Below, piece after piece: positions 34,301 through 47,888 of a stretch of 64,000 bases of DNA. A model generated the notes under the pieces. The model did not search any database. It was given only the letters and a program-made list of their open reading frames with translations, and was not told the origin of the DNA. The stretch is from Thozetella sp. PMI_491. Taxonomy: Eukaryota > Ascomycota > Sordariomycetes > Chaetosphaeriales > Chaetosphaeriaceae. Numbering within the stretch: the stretch's first letter is position 1; the number at the start of each line of letters is the position of its first letter. Both the position numbers and the translations under genes were made by a program. The stretch is taken from positions 363,656 through 427,655 of the forward strand of contig MU270056.1 in assembly GCA_021432635.1 (NCBI GenBank). Direction: 5' to 3'.

Positions 34301-37300
34301 TCTGGAGCTCAGAAGCTCGGCGTATAGAAGAATGGAGGGGGAGCGGGGAGGGGGCCAACAGGTGCAAAGGGGCCTCCTCGGGACGCCGAGGCTTTGTGCG
34401 AGACAACGGGCATGCGACCTGATCCTTCATCCATCGCTGGCCTTGGGGCATGTGCTGGGCGGCCCTGGGATCCCTGGCTGCTCTGAGATCTTGATCAGCA
34501 ACCTGTCGCTTCTTTGTCCCAGATGCAGGAGCCTCACTAAGCCTCTCATCTACTCCGTCCATCCCCCCAGCGGGATGCCGGGATGCCACCCTACCGTCAA
34601 TATGAGGAGCCTCCTGCAACTACAGTGCCATGGTATTAAACTGTGTATGTATGCACAGGGCTGCTGCCTCAAGGTGCCTCAAGGGGTGGCCTCCTGGTTC
34701 GTGGGGGATGGGGCCGGGTGGACAACTACCATAGTATTACGGAGCACTACCAGTATTGCGTACTACACACGTACCATGGCGAGTGGGCTAGTGAGGTCGA
34801 CTGACGCCAAGTCGCAGTGACAGGCGGGTTACGCAGTCCAGGATGTGCTACTGGGATGCTTTTCGTACGCGTAACTGGGCGGTCGGCAAGGCTCGGGGAT
34901 CGTCGCGCCCCGTTTGGTCTAGATTCCCATCTCTAGAACTCACGTTCGGGCCTCTTGGGAGGACGATCGACTATCAAAAAGCCCCCCGGTCCCCTGGCCT
35001 GAGCGGTGAACGGTATGTCATTTGCACCTTGCTCCCTGGCCGAACCCAGGGTCGACAGCAGCAACCCCCGCCCCCCGTCCCTAGGGAAATTTCTTTCCGA
35101 CAATCCCACGACAAGGCCTTTGGAGGTGGGAAAGTGCACCGTGGTAGCGCTACATACGACGGCAGCAAATGGTGTGCTGACCAGTCACGCCTAAAAAATG
35201 GCTCCCCTATCGCAGCGGACCAACAGGCTGCAGTGCCGGGGCCGGTTTGGTCAGCACTTGCTTTTGGCTGCAGAAGCGCACAGACGCAACATCCCCGTCG
35301 AGTGCTCGTACACGGGAGGATCCTTGCCACTCTAGAGGTCTGCGGTGAGAGAGCGAGCGAGGTGAGTGGGAGGGTTGCGGGTGGCGGTAGTTTGGACCTG
35401 AACACCGTTCCTGAATGCGGCGTCACATGCCGGTCGATAGTGGTTGGGCAAGCGCAAATTAGGTGCAATCTAGTAGTATTATGGTCTGCGTGAGATACCG
35501 CCGTCGTGAGACGACCAAGGCCCTCGGGGTGGGTACCAAACGAGTGAAGTAAGTGTTGTATGTAGCCTGGGGGGGGAGGGGGAGGACCCGCGGCTGGCTG
35601 GACGCGGGCGGGCTCGTAGACGGGGCACCTACTACTGTACTATTATTACTATGTGCGAGTAGGGATGGCCTATTCCGTAGGTCGCCAGCCCGTCCGCAGG
35701 GCAATCGAGATGCTCCAGCCCGAACGGACAAGGGCTTGCCGCTGGTCCTTGTTATCAGTGGTGTGCCCTGGCAGGGGCCCAATAGCCGACCGTCGCCTTC
35801 CGCTCACCTTGGAACCAGGTTCAGGAACATGGAACTCAGCCAGAGGGGACCCAGCGCGTGACTCTCCGTTATCGAGGTGCCCGGGAGCGCCGAGGAGCCC
35901 GCGACACGGTTTGGAGGCACGGCAGAGGGACACGGAACGCCCAGGACACCCTTCCACACCCTCCCACCACCCGGGACGGGCCAATCTCGTTCTGTTATTT
36001 TCAACCCAAGCAACCCACCCCATCTCGTTTCAGGGCTCTGCATCCGGACGTGACCTCTCCTGCGGCCCCCATCTAGCGCGATGCAAAGCAATATCAGCGC
36101 GTCCAATCAAATAATCCCCGCAGAGGATATACTCGCCTCCAGCCCTTGCCGGTTTTGACCCTACCACTTTGGGGTTTACCTGCGCTCCCTGGGCCTTGAA
36201 GGACTTAGGAAGGGAGGGGGGGGAGGGGGAGGGATCAAGGGGCATCGACTGGAAGGACGGTTGGGGCTAATCAGCAGTTGACGAGCAATCAAGTCCACTC
36301 TTGAAAGACGCGAGCGGACTGGGGTCGATCCTGGATGGGCGGAGGAGCTAAGGACGACCAATCCGCGACGCAAATGGCCAGAGCTCCGGACTGGATGGTT
36401 CTTGGCGAAGCCATTATCTGTGTGGAGGCACGTGCTAGATGGGCACTACGAGCGGCCCTCTGTTACTTTCCGCTTGATGCTCTGGTTGGTGATGCTTAGT
36501 CTTCCAGAGGCCACGGGCGTCCGGAAGGGATCTGACGACTACTAGCAGCAGCTCGAAGCGGCAGAGCCAGGCGGTCCCAAAAAAACCAACCCATTAAGGT
36601 GACCAAATGCAGAGGTGACTCAGTTCGGGAGAGAAACGTCTGCCGTTTCTCGGCGCCTGCCTCGAGACACCAGCCCAGCATGAGACATTTCGTGGTTGGC
36701 TCTGCCCATCAAACTCTCATTCAGTTAAATTGTGTTGCAAATCATCGCCGGTATATTCGGTCCATGATATAACGTTGCATGCCAATCAGCACCAGCATCT
36801 GGTCGCCGCTGGAACCTGCAAAGGGAAAATACCCGTCCCGCATTGTCAGTCGGAGCTTTTTATTTCATCTCTCGGCGCCTAAGCAAGGACCCATTTCTGA
36901 GCTGTGCACACTACCGGACGTTTACCACGGCCGCTGCCAGTGCCTGGTGGGGAGCCGGTGGTGGGCTCAGTGACCTCGGTGAGGACCTGCCTACTTTGAG
37001 GGTTGGGCTAGGTTGGCGTTCGGATTAGGGCGGGCAACTGTGCTCTGGGCGTTTGGGTGTCAGCAAGGCTAGAAATAACCGCGGGGGCCATCGAGTCTGT
37101 CTGTCATGCCTTGGGAATGTAGGACTTGTAGCGTCGCGAGTTCCATTTTAGATCGGACTGTCGAGATGGTTTCCAGGTGAGGCTCATTCGCTAAAGCTGT
37201 CGAGGATCTCCAGGCATTGACCTACCAGTGCCCCGTGCCGAAGAGGTTCCCCGCCTGATTGGACCCGGTCTAGAACGCAGTACGGCGCCGGATATCGTCA

Positions 37301-37772
37301 TCTACGGACACTTTATCACGCCCGCGGTTGAACAATGGCAATCGCCGACATTCCACCAAGGGTCGGAACGGCCAGCTCAGTGTGCTTTTTTTGCGCGAAC
37401 CATGGCCGCGATCACGCGGGCAGCGATTGCAACAAACCCTGGGCTCACCCTCCCCCCTTGACCGGTCGGTGAGCCCCTCCTGTTGGCCGCAAAGGCATGA
37501 GGGGTCTGAAGACAGACATTCGGCCCTGTCAGAGGCCGAGAGTGTCGCAGATTCCACTTGTCCGGCCGTGGCCCAATCTTTTCCTTGCTTTTTCGCCCAT
37601 TCTCCTCCTCTACATTCTATTTGTAGGTCCCGGGACTTAGAATGTATAGGCTAGACTTGCGCGCAGCGGGGGCTGATTGCACACGGAGGAGGAGGCATGA
37701 CACTAGGTCGGGCGCCCCTGATGGCACAATACATGCAGGTAGCGTTGCAATTGTGAACCGGCCGGATAGCAC

Positions 37773-37803
37773 ACGGAGAGAGAGCGAGAGGGAGAGAGAG
37801 GGA
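37773..37803. repeat. (GA)n-rich purine microsatellite
   Basis: An imperfect GAGA/GAGCGAGAGGGAGA run in the gene-poor region. Nearby similar tracts: a (GAGGTC)n hexamer at about 38157-38183 and an (AAGG/AAAG)n purine run at about 38907-38945. Confidence 0.85.
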
Positions 37804-40800
37804 GCTTCGCGCGTACATTACAGCCCCCAGCCTGGTTGGGCCGACCCTCTCGACAGCTCGGCAGACAAAGGACCGCCCGCCCGAAAGCACGAGACGCTTT
37901 CGGCGACACACCGTGGCCACAGCGGCACGAAGTTGGAGGGGTGGTGGGTCTTGAGCATGCATGTCTTGGACCTACTGTCTCTCCCTCTCTCTTGCTCCAG
38001 GGCGGTGAAAGGGGGGAGGGGAAGGAGATGCAGGCTAGGGAGATTGGAATTGGACCTACCCGCCCGACGGCTACCGTGCAGAACGCAGATGCAGGCAGCC
38101 TTCGACGATACCGGCCATGCGACGGCCAAGGCCTCGAGGAGGAGGGAGCGCGGCGAGTCGAAGTCGAGGTCGAGGTCGAGGTAGGGCGGCGGGTGTGGGC
38201 AGCACAGTACTGAGTACTTTCGTTCCAAAGGTGGGGGAGCGAGAGAGCCATGGAGAGAGATGGAGGGATGGAGGCTGGCCCTTTTGCCCAATAGAATGAA
38301 ATGGAGGAAGGGCGCCGGGGAGGGAGTGTGGCTCGGCTTTCTCCCCAGTCCAGCCAGGGAAGAAAGGGTAGGAAGCAAAGTACGTACATGGAAAGTACGA
38401 TGCAGCAGCACCCCTCGAGGGAGCGGACCTGTCGGTCGGCCCTTACAAGAAACCTTGGTGTACGATCTGCGCAATGCCAGTTCCTTTGATCTCGTGGCCC
38501 GAGGGCGATCAATCACGACCCTCTCGGCTTGGCATCGCCCTGGCAGGCTCCAAAAACGGTCCACCCCACGCAGAGCTAACGTGGGCTGCCGGGAGGGCCC
38601 AGCGCCAACCCCAGCTTTGTCCATTTCGCCTCGCGCCGATTGCAGCTCCATTCCCATGCCTGCGGGAACCCCCCCTTCCTTGAGTGGGCCTACGGGTTGG
38701 GGGTCACCGATGGCATGCCACGGCATTTCTGCACACTGGGCGGCGAGGACGATGACGAGAGCTAGCGGAACGCGTCTTGTCACTGGAGAACGCCGTTGAG
38801 GTGGCTTCCATTTGGGTTGCGTGATTTCCCACCACTCGGGCTGGCGGGATGCGACAGCTAGAAATGCTCGTGGAGGGTAGGCCTGGACGAAGGAGAGGGA
38901 AACGAGGAAGGAAAGAAAGAAAGAAGGAAGGAAAAGAAAAGAGACAATCCGAATTGTTCGCGCTCCCAGGTGTCTCCAACCTCTCTCGTGCTCTGCATGC
39001 GTCTCGCCTGGCAGATAGGCCCCCTACACACCCTTCCCCCCATCCCTCCCCCCCTTCACCAGCGGCAGGCGCAGCAGGAGGCTTCACCGATAGCCATTTA
39101 GCAGCTTCAACGGACCCTCCAACTTCTTAGCCGAAGGGCTGCACCCCTACCCTTTCGGCAAGCCTGGGACATGCAGGCCTGGCGTCTGAAGGCAGTTCGC
39201 TTCTTCCCTGGGGGAGGGAACGACCTTCCCCCACGAGACATGTGCTGCCGATGCCCGACTTTTTATCTGGGCCTCCCGTCTTGCAGCGTGAACAAGAGCC
39301 TTGGGGGAATCGTGGCGCTTTTTGCGTCACACAACCTGACACCAGTCAGGCTTAGCGCTAAGGGCTCTGAATGGGCAGAAGCAGGTCGGACAGGGCTTGC
39401 GTCCTGGACACCCCAACAACGTTCCGCCAACCTCAGAAGGGAAGAGAAAGGGGAAGTTGGGGTGGCATGAAAATCCTCACCGGCCGCCCCTCCATGGGCT
39501 GGGTCTGGTGTCCCAGACGATGCTAAAAGCATCATGGAAGCTTAAACCGATAGATGCCTTTTCGATCGCTTGGCTGCTATGGGGAAATGCGCTACAGGCC
39601 TCGACGCTATTCTGCTTTCGGTCTCCGTTCTCGCGATGGCTATCATCGGTGGAAGGACCTCCAGGTACCGTCTCCAATTACATGGAGAGGTGAGCCGCCC
39701 AAGTGTCTGGAATGCTATCCCCGGCTCCTCCCTGGCCTGGTGATTGTCCAATCTCGACACTTGGACCAGCTCTAGGAATACCGCCCGGCTGCGAAGCCGG
39801 CGTCAAGTGCTTACCGCGTCTTACCTGAGCGCACCGACAATAGCCAACCTCGAGGGCCTCACGCGACTGACGTTCAAAGAGGGCGCGGCCACCTACGGAC
39901 CAGCACCCTTCCTTCTTTCTCTTTGCCAAGCCAAATACGCCTTGATAAACTTCAGCTTCCTTGTCCGCAGAAGTGGTACCAAAGAGGCATTCACCCCTCA
40001 CGCGACCGATGGTCGCGGCATCATGTTCCATCTGGAGTCCACGTCGGCTTAAGGATCAGCTGGGCGCGGAGAGCGGGGGAACGGATATCGAGCGAGACCT
40101 AGGGAAGCAGTCCGGGCCTAGTCTCTAGGGAGAGGTCCAGTGCTGCAAGAAAGCAATCTCAACCACACTTCTGCATTGCTGGACGCCCTCGGAGTGCAGT
40201 GCCAACATATCCACAGGCGCGCACATGAGTGGCAGATCGTACACGTGCTCGCAGGCCTGTAGCAAGGAAACAAACCTAAGCTACCTTTCGTAATTCGTAG
40301 GAGCAGAGAGGCATTCCGTATATCCGATTCTCAAGTGACGAGGCAAACTTAAAATGGCGTGGCCGGAGGCCCGCTGCCGGGTGTCGGAACGTCTTTTGCC
40401 TCTAGCCAGCTGGGCAAGGACCCAAGTGAGAGGCAGTCACATACCCGTTTGATGATCCATGCCCAAATAGAAGGGCCTACCCTTCCCCGAAGACGACCGG
40501 GTACATCGGCCAAGGTGAGCAAGGTGATGTTCGCGAGTCCGGCGTGTCTGGCTGTCGGCATGACCTCCCCGAGCTCCAGATATCAGATCAAAGTGGCATC
40601 TTCCGCAACCCCCTCCCCCCCCCTCCATTTCGTACCGCCTAGGAAGGGCCCGCAGCAGTCAATCAATCCGTTTGGAGAGTGGCAGCCGAAGGAGCGACAC
40701 AGCGTCGAGTTTGCGATACCATCCAGAAAGGTAGACATCTTTCGTTCAATAAGAGGGCGGCGAGTCATCTGCAATGATGCCTGCTGTTGAAGTGCCATGG

Positions 40801-41898
40801 CGCCTGTTACTCGCCAAGCGTGGGCGGGGGGTGGACTGTTCTACCCCAAGTGCAGGCTGTTTCTTCGACGTTACCCTGGCTTGCCTGGCCTAGATGCGCG
40901 ACCAAGAGAAACATGCTTTTTCTTTCTCCTGTCGATGTTTGTTCCTTCCGGGCACCCACCCCTGCCTGCTGATGCATACAGCGGTGCATTCGTCCCCACC
41001 CGCACCACGGCTGGCACACGTTGACCACAGAGTTCCAAACACCCCGGCTCCCTGCTGGAGACACGCTCCCCTCCCCCCTAGAGCCGCTCCACCACCCATC
41101 ACCCTCGACGCCTCGAAGTCCCTCGGCCACTAGCCATGGACCACCCAGTGGCCACTGCGCCCCCTTCCCACCCCACCCTCCCCTTCTCTCCCCCCCCCCG
41201 GCTTTGTTCTACTGCGCTAGCGCACAGGACGCCAGCCAGGAGGCCAAGTCTGGAAGCTTATGATTTAGCGCTACCTCCTAGCCCTGCTAAAAGGCCGCTA
41301 TCGTGACCCGCAACGCCAATCTACAGAGAGCAAACTGCCGTTCCCCCCATCGCCCCATCACGGACCACTCAGTACTCAGGACGGCGGGCTCCGTCCAGGC
41401 CAGGTACCGTAGTACATGCAGGCCACGCCTTGGCCTAGCAAAACCTGGGCCCGCAGGGAGATATAAGAGTTGAGGATTAAGGTGAAGGTGGTGATGGGTG
41501 GGAAGGAGCTGGAGCAAAGCAGAGGGGATGCGAGCGAGATCTGGTCTGCGACGGATGCGCCCTGGGCCGGAGAGAGGTTCAATAGATAGAGAGAGAGCGG
41601 CGGGAAGGAGAGAGGGAAGGAGATGTAGCACAAGGGGAAAAAAAATAGCAAGAGCGTTAAAAAAAAACGCGTTTCTCCCAATCTACTGGCCGGGGCTGCT
41701 GGAGGTTTCGGAGGAGTGAGGGAGCTAATCGCAATGGAGGTGGCATTCTGCCGTGGCTTTTTCGGCCTCGAAAAGAAAAGGTTCACTGCCTATCTCGTTG
41801 CACTACAGTAGGTACATGATGGATGTCCTTCGCCCGGTTCCTTCCCAAAATCCCTACTCGCGCTCCCGCCGCCCCTCTCTTCTGGCAGCTCTCTCTAC

Positions 41899-41976
41899 CC
41901 ACAAAGCACAAAGCACAAAGCACACAGCCCAGCCCGTCCCTCCCCCCCCCCCCCCCCACCCCCCACCCCCCCCCCC
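41899..41976. repeat. Heptamer repeat (ACAAAGC)n followed by a broken poly(C) tract
   Basis: Three tandem copies of a 7-base unit (ACAAAGC) at about 41901-41922 are followed by C-runs interrupted by single A bases at 41942-41976. The tract lies in the CT-rich leader of the Whi3-like gene and codes only for Pro/His runs in the open upstream frame. Confidence 0.85.
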
Positions 41977-42488
41977 TCTCCAATCATCCCACCAACCCGA
42001 AACTCACCATCTCCCCCAAACCTTCCCAACTGACAGTTTCTCGTTCGCGCCTCTGCTGCGTCCTCCCGTGCACTGCATTCCTCCATCCCGCCTGTCTTAT
42101 CGCGCGCTCCACGCACACCCCCAACGCAAAGGTCGTCATCGAGACATCCTGCTCTCGATTTTTTTTTTTTTTGCCCTCCCTCTTGTTGCCTGCTCTCCTT
42201 TCCCTCTACCTAGCACCGAGCGGACGTCCCTCCGTAATTGCCTGCAAATCAGACGGCGTGGCGCTGCGTAAAAAGGACACCCCCCCCTCCCCCGACAATC
42301 GGTACCCGTCGATTTCGCGTACCCGCCAATATTACTCGACTCGCGCATCTCCACTGCCTTCATCACATCCACTCGCTCTGCCCACTCCGATTCGATCAGC
42401 GCGATCGTCGCGACAGCTCTCCATCACTGCCTCACCTCCAGAATCGAGATACGTCGTAGGGCTGCTTGCTCTACATGCATCACAGCTC

Positions 42489-44180
42489 ATGAACGGGGAT
42501 CATAACGCTCTAGGCGCACCCACTGGCGCAACCGGCGCCCTCGCTGCAACCAACTCACTGACTCCCTTGAGCTCCAGTCGCGCAAGCCCGTTCCCGGCCA
42601 CCACCGCCGCGACAAAGAATGCCATGGCTGCGCCATCGTTTCTGCCCGCGCCGGGCTCCCAGTCCCTCCGGCCCATCGGCGCTTCGTCGCAAGCACCATA
42701 TCAATCGGGAGGCCTAGCCATGAACGGCGTTGACCGCGATGCGACCCATGGCGCGAGGAGCCTCGCGTTCCCACCCACCCCGATCGGCGGCGTCACCTCG
42801 GTCCTGATCCGGCGCCTGCCCTTCAAGACGTCGGAGGAGTCCCTGCGCCTCATGATGGTCTTTTCCAAGGACCTCGTCACCATCGAGATCCTCCCCATGG
42901 AACAGTCCGAAGACGCCGGTTTCCTCTCCGCGATCCTCAAGTTTCGCACCCCCGCTGGCGCCGCCGAGGCCAAGAACATGCTCGACGGGAGACCCAATAT
43001 CTCTAACGACGCCGACATGATTGTCGAGATCCTCGCAGCCAACCAGTCTTCGATGCGATACCCCCTCGATACCACGGTGCCGAACGGCACCTCGACCGCC
43101 GCGTCCTCGGCTGCTTCCTCGGCCGCCTCGTCGCGGCAACCCTCGCGCTTCAACGGGGCATTCTCCTCCCTCGAGAAGGTGTCGCCCCCGATGGCTGGCA
43201 CGGCCGTGTTCGGTAGCAGCGACCTGTCTAGCCCTGACTCGAGCGCGCACTACCAGAGCATCTTCTCGCCCCAGTCGCCGATTGGTAACCATCTCACGGA
43301 TCGCGCCACCCGCATTACCGGCAAGTCGCTGATCAACGATGCCGCGGATGATGACGAGACTGGAGAGCTTCTCAAGGACCCCGTGGCATACGCGGAGAAC
43401 GGAGCCATGGCCGCCCAGCAGCGACGTGCTACTGCACCTCATATACCCATCGGCCGTATGGCGGGGCTCTCGCTGAACACGGCGCCGCCGACCGGGCCCG
43501 CATCCATGCAATACGGCCACAGCGGCATCGGTCCCTTGACAGCGCATTCGCACTCAATGTCGCCAACTGTCATGGGCCCGCCGCCCTCTATGAACTTCAA
43601 CGGCCACCATCACCACTATCGGGGGCACAATTTCCCCCCCGTCAATCCAGCGGACCAAAATCCGCCCTGCAATACCCTCTACGTCGGTAATTTGCCCATC
43701 GACACGTCCGAAGAAGAGCTGAAGGCCATGTTTTCGAAGCAGCGTGGCTACAAGAGACTTTGCTTCCGAACCAAGCAAAATGGCCCGATGTGCTTCGTCG
43801 AGTTCGAAGACGTATCATTTGCGACTAAAGCCCTGCATGAGCTCTACGGCTCCCCGTTACACAACAGCGTGAAGGGTGGCATCCGATTGAGCTTCTCCAA
43901 AAACCCCCTTGGCGTACGCTCGGGCCAGTCCACCGGCCAGCACGGCGCCAGCATGGGGCTCAACTCGATGATGGCCGGATCCGGGAGCGCCTTTACTACG
44001 GCGAGCGGTCCCCCGCCGGGGCTGGCTGCGCCGCCCGGAATTCGCGGCTCCTCATATCACTACAGCAGTCCCGGCCTCACGAGCCCGTCCGGCAGCGGCT
44101 GGAACATGTACAACAACGGCAACTCGTCGATTCTCGCGGGTGCTGCCGCGAACTACCCTCCCCACATGATGGGTCGGTAA
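42489..44180 (+). CDS. Whi3/Scw1-like RNA-binding protein with two RRMs
   Basis: 563 residues from the ATG at 42489 (MNGDHNALG). A first RRM at about residues 103-185 ([21 protein letters not shown] ... GFLSAILKF) is divergent. A second, canonical RRM is at about 393-475, with RNP2 LYVGNL and RNP1 GPMCFVEF, ending in [15 protein letters not shown]. Between them lies a Ser/Pro-rich, probably disordered linker containing a His run (GHHHHYRGH). The tail is Gly/Ser/Asn-rich. [21 protein letters not shown] is the hallmark of fungal Scw1/Whi3 proteins, which bind mRNAs and act in cell-wall integrity, cell-size control and growth. The frame stays open upstream to 41823, but that extension is Pro/Ser low-complexity, so the internal ATG is preferred. 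The specific orthologue (Whi3 or Scw1) is not resolved. Confidence 0.88.
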   Translation: MNGDHNALGAPTGATGALAATNSLTPLSSSRASPFPATTAATKNAMAAPSFLPAPGSQSLRPIGASSQAPYQSGGLAMNGVDRDATHGARSLAFPPTPIGGVTSVLIRRLPFKTSEESLRLMMVFSKDLVTIEILPMEQSEDAGFLSAILKFRTPAGAAEAKNMLDGRPNISNDADMIVEILAANQSSMRYPLDTTVPNGTSTAASSAASSAASSRQPSRFNGAFSSLEKVSPPMAGTAVFGSSDLSSPDSSAHYQSIFSPQSPIGNHLTDRATRITGKSLINDAADDDETGELLKDPVAYAENGAMAAQQRRATAPHIPIGRMAGLSLNTAPPTGPASMQYGHSGIGPLTAHSHSMSPTVMGPPPSMNFNGHHHHYRGHNFPPVNPADQNPPCNTLYVGNLPIDTSEEELKAMFSKQRGYKRLCFRTKQNGPMCFVEFEDVSFATKALHELYGSPLHNSVKGGIRLSFSKNPLGVRSGQSTGQHGASMGLNSMMAGSGSAFTTASGPPPGLAAPPGIRGSSYHYSSPGLTSPSGSGWNMYNNGNSSILAGAAANYPPHMMGR

Positions 44181-47100
44181 CGCATAGCGAGGATGTCGAT
44201 GTACGATCAACTGGAGGCGCTTTCATTGTGAAGGGGGGGGGATTCCAGGCGTTGGAGGATCCATCAAGGGGATATCATATGTCGCGGCTGCGTGACCTTT
44301 CGAAACTCATGGTCGAGGCAGTCGAGTCTTGTGGCGCAACTCCATTTCACCTTCCGACCGCTATGGACATCTCGGCATGGCCCTCGGTGTTGGTCGAAAC
44401 TTAGCTGGCGCTATATGGCTTGGTCATCATGGCTTGCATCTCGAGAGTTGGTACTCTTTCTAGAGACCATCGGCGCATGGTCTCGGGTTCAGGTTGCGGT
44501 ATCTGGTCTGTTTTCTATCCGAACGATTCCCCCATTTGCGGCTCTTCATTTCATCAGGCGAGGTGTTTAGTAGAAAGATGCGAAGGGATGGGTCCTGTTT
44601 TTTATGTCTCTTATTTGGGTCGTCAAAGTCTTGCTTTGCGAGGCGATTGTCTCGCGGCTGTCGACCTCGGATCAATGGAAATGGATATTCATCATGGCAA
44701 ACTGGGATGAGCAGGCGAGTGGTTCGGTTGGCGGCAGCCTCCAGCATCATATCTCTTCAAGGTGGAGCGGAACGCAACTTTGCGCAGCAACGATAGGCAT
44801 TGGTCGGCGGCTGTCGGGCTACGCTACCGGCCATGCATAGCACAAGCAGTCTACTCCTTCGCCAAAGTGCTACTTACGGGGGGAGGCGTTCGCCCAATGG
44901 AGAGGGCATCCACCGCCACGCCGGGAGGCCAATTAGGTCCTACGACACGGCACACAGGAACGGGGGGTCGGGGTCGGACGACAGGGAGAAAATCGGAGGG
45001 TTCTAAAAAAGCGATCAAAACGAAAGAAAGAGAAAAACTTGGCGGCCTTCACTATGTACAAGGAGGGGGGAGTACATCCGGACGGAGGGCATGGATCGGA
45101 CTTTCTTTGGCACCACGGGAGGATACCATACAAGAGACAACTACACCATCAAAACGGCTCGCGCATCGGGGGAACACAGCAAAGTTGGCTTGGCTTCATC
45201 ATGGTCGGTTGGATGATTCGCATTCAAGGCGGACAATGCATTCTCCAGGCCTGGATGTCCTACGAGACCGAGCCTCGGATCGCCCGCCCCGGTCTCGTCG
45301 AGTCCAGCGGCTCCGATCCGAGCGACCCCCCCCCCAAGAGACGGTCCGGACTGCGGGCATCGGGTGTCCTGGCTTGGAATTACATCGCATGAAGGCAAGG
45401 GCATTCGGCAATTTGGATTTGATCTTGTGTGCTTTTTGCTTCGTCACTACCTACGCAACCAGTATCCATAGCGGTGGAGTTCTATAGTACCCATTCGGTG
45501 CCGTCGTGTGGTTTCTTGGCCTCGGTCTTTTTTGTCGTTTTATTTCCTTGTTTCGTTATTTCCTTGGTGTGGATTGGTCAAAGATCTCTACGATTCTCCA
45601 CGACACCGCCCGTCATGCTGCGTCTGTTGTTGCTTACAAAGAGCGTCCAAGAAACCTGGCGGGTCTACAGTTGAAACTTGGCCAAGAGGGGAAGGAGGAA
45701 GGAGGGAGGGGATTGTCTTGTGCACAACCACGTACTCGGTGGTGCCCCCTAATCGACAACGGGGTGGGGAGAAGGGGGGAGACGCCAGGAGAAGGCTACG
45801 TGCGGATATCGTTGGCAAGAAATTGTGTCTGATCCGTGCAACGGCTAGACTCTAGTCTCGACTTCTGCCCTCCCGGGTGGCTATCTGCTATTTGTTGTCC
45901 TTGTTGTGGCTTACACGGCGGCCGGCGCTTTCCATCGGGACGGGGGAGGAGGGAGTGGCGGACCAGGTCCAAGAACGACCTCAGATATAAGTCAACAACT
46001 ATTAGAGAGGAATCACATCATCATCACCGCGAATCCAGACATCCCTGACACTGCCCGGCTTGTTTAGGGCGCAGCCTGTCCCTCTCGTGGTGCTTCTCGC
46101 TTTCGCCCCGGGGGGGGGTGGGGGGGTGTTCGTATACGACTATAGGGCAGCAGTCGAGATGCGCGCATTGTAGACACTATACGTCACCAGCATAGCTAAG
46201 GAGATCGGCCAGGGCCTTCTTTTCCCTCCGGACACCTACCTACCCATGCTGCTTCCCGGGCTCTGGGGGCGCGCAAGGATAGTTTGCAGGTGCTCCCGCT
46301 GCGAGTTCCCGCGGCGCAGCGTGGCATCGCTTCAAGCCAGGGTCTTGTCTCTTCCCCCACCTCGTCCCTGATTCATGTTGCGGTTAGGGTGTCACGTTGT
46401 ACGGAAGCCGGGCTAGAAATCAGGTTTCTGTTTGCTGGCGAGGGGTATGTCTCCGCTACCGGCCCTCGAACCTGGACATATCTGACGGGTGGGAAATGGG
46501 GTCCAACCGACTACTGGCCGTCATGCCATGCGGTTGAGAGGTGGGCGTGCTTTCGCAAGTTTCGAGGTGCCCACTTGGTCGATACTCTTTGACCGCGTTC
46601 GAGGCAACAGAGGCTAGTCAGGGAGAAGAGCTGGACAGGACAGCAGCTATTCCATCGAGCGCAGTAGAGCGTGCCGCACCGTATTCCAGTGGCGAGGTCC
46701 AGACGACGGGTATAAACAAACCTTGAGTAACTAGACTGGGAAGTTATTCACTATAGTTAAGCGCCTTCTCCATAATCTTACGCAGTCACCTTCGCTTGGC
46801 TACGGCCCAGAGGCCCCCCATCCGTTCTAGGCTTCTCTTCGTAATATGAAGTTGCGAACGACGCCGCTCGCCTCTACTCTAGTGAAGACGTCTTTTAATC
46901 TCAACATTTGCTCCGGCGCTCTGATGTATCGTATGCGAGCAACTCCACGGCCACATAGCCACGTACGTAGAAGTATCGGATAGTCTCTGTCTGGCCTAGC
47001 CGATTGCCCACAAGACTCATTCATTACACTGCCAGAGCTAGATTCTTTTACCATAGAGAACCGGACTAATATTAAGGAGAAAAGTGGCATAAATTATCGT

Positions 47101-47853
47101 TGGTGCTCGACAACTGAAGCGAGGGAACCAGAAAAGTAACTGAAAAAGTAAGCAATAGCGAGGTAAAGCAAAGAGATTATTAGTATACTGGGAGGATCTC
47201 TAACAGCAACAGAAACTCGCAAACTGGGGTCCATCGTTCATAGTAGAGCCACTGCAGCAAAGGTGAGGAAAGGTGAGGAACGGTGGCGGGGAACAAGCAA
47301 GCCGGCGGCAATTGTAAGTCGGCGCGCGGGATTGGTCCACAGGGGTGTAACATGGCTAGACACAACGATACATACTTTTTAGACTCGACCATGCGTTGAA
47401 GCTGCCTGCGACGTTGTCTGCTAGAGCGCTGCTTGGATATCCTCTCCTTGCTGATAAGTGATCTGTCTAGTTTGTTGACTGGGCGAAACCGTGCGATGCG
47501 CACGGCGGGACGACAGCACGGCAAGGCGAAGCGATCTCGCCGGAGGTGGTGGTACGGTCGGGTACAGTGGTGACGACCCAGAGTACATACACGCCCCGCC
47601 AGATGATTCATCGTGCAAGTGGGTGGGGAGAACGAAACAGGTTGGCGGTGGGAATACATCACATCGGCCAATCCGGCCATCCGTCTCTAGATCTATATAG
47701 GGTTTAGATGTCGTCCTAACTTCCGGTTCTTGGGCTCTTGACTTATGACTAAGCCGGACTCAAGAGGGTCAAACTTTGGGCTCTCGAGTATACGCGCCGA
47801 GTGTATTAAACGCCGTGTAACTTTGGACATTTACGAGAACAGAGAGCAGAGAA

Positions 47854-47888
<35 letters not shown>

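Larger units (their letters stand above)
31348..42488. other. Long region without a convincing gene
   Basis: About 11 kb separates the transcription-factor stop from the RNA-binding-protein start. Composition stays GC-rich, so it is not one AT-rich transposon relic. ORFs are numerous because of the GC content, but their translations are Arg/Pro/Ser-rich with no domain-like blocks. The longest, on the minus strand at 37818-38783 (321 codons), overlaps several others in opposite frames and includes microsatellite-derived runs. Short simple repeats are scattered through it. Candidates for its content are long untranslated leaders, regulatory DNA or long non-coding RNA; none can be shown from sequence. 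Confidence 0.55.

Noticed and set aside
37818-38783. A 321-codon minus-strand ORF, the longest in the gene-poor region.
   Set aside because: Pro/Ser/Arg-rich low-complexity translation, overlap with other long frames on both strands and inclusion of microsatellite-derived runs suggest a chance frame in GC-rich DNA.
44762-45487. A 241-codon plus-strand ORF after the Whi3-like gene.
   Set aside because: Arg/Gly/Ser-rich, no domain pattern, overlaps other frames, and lies where a 3' UTR is expected.
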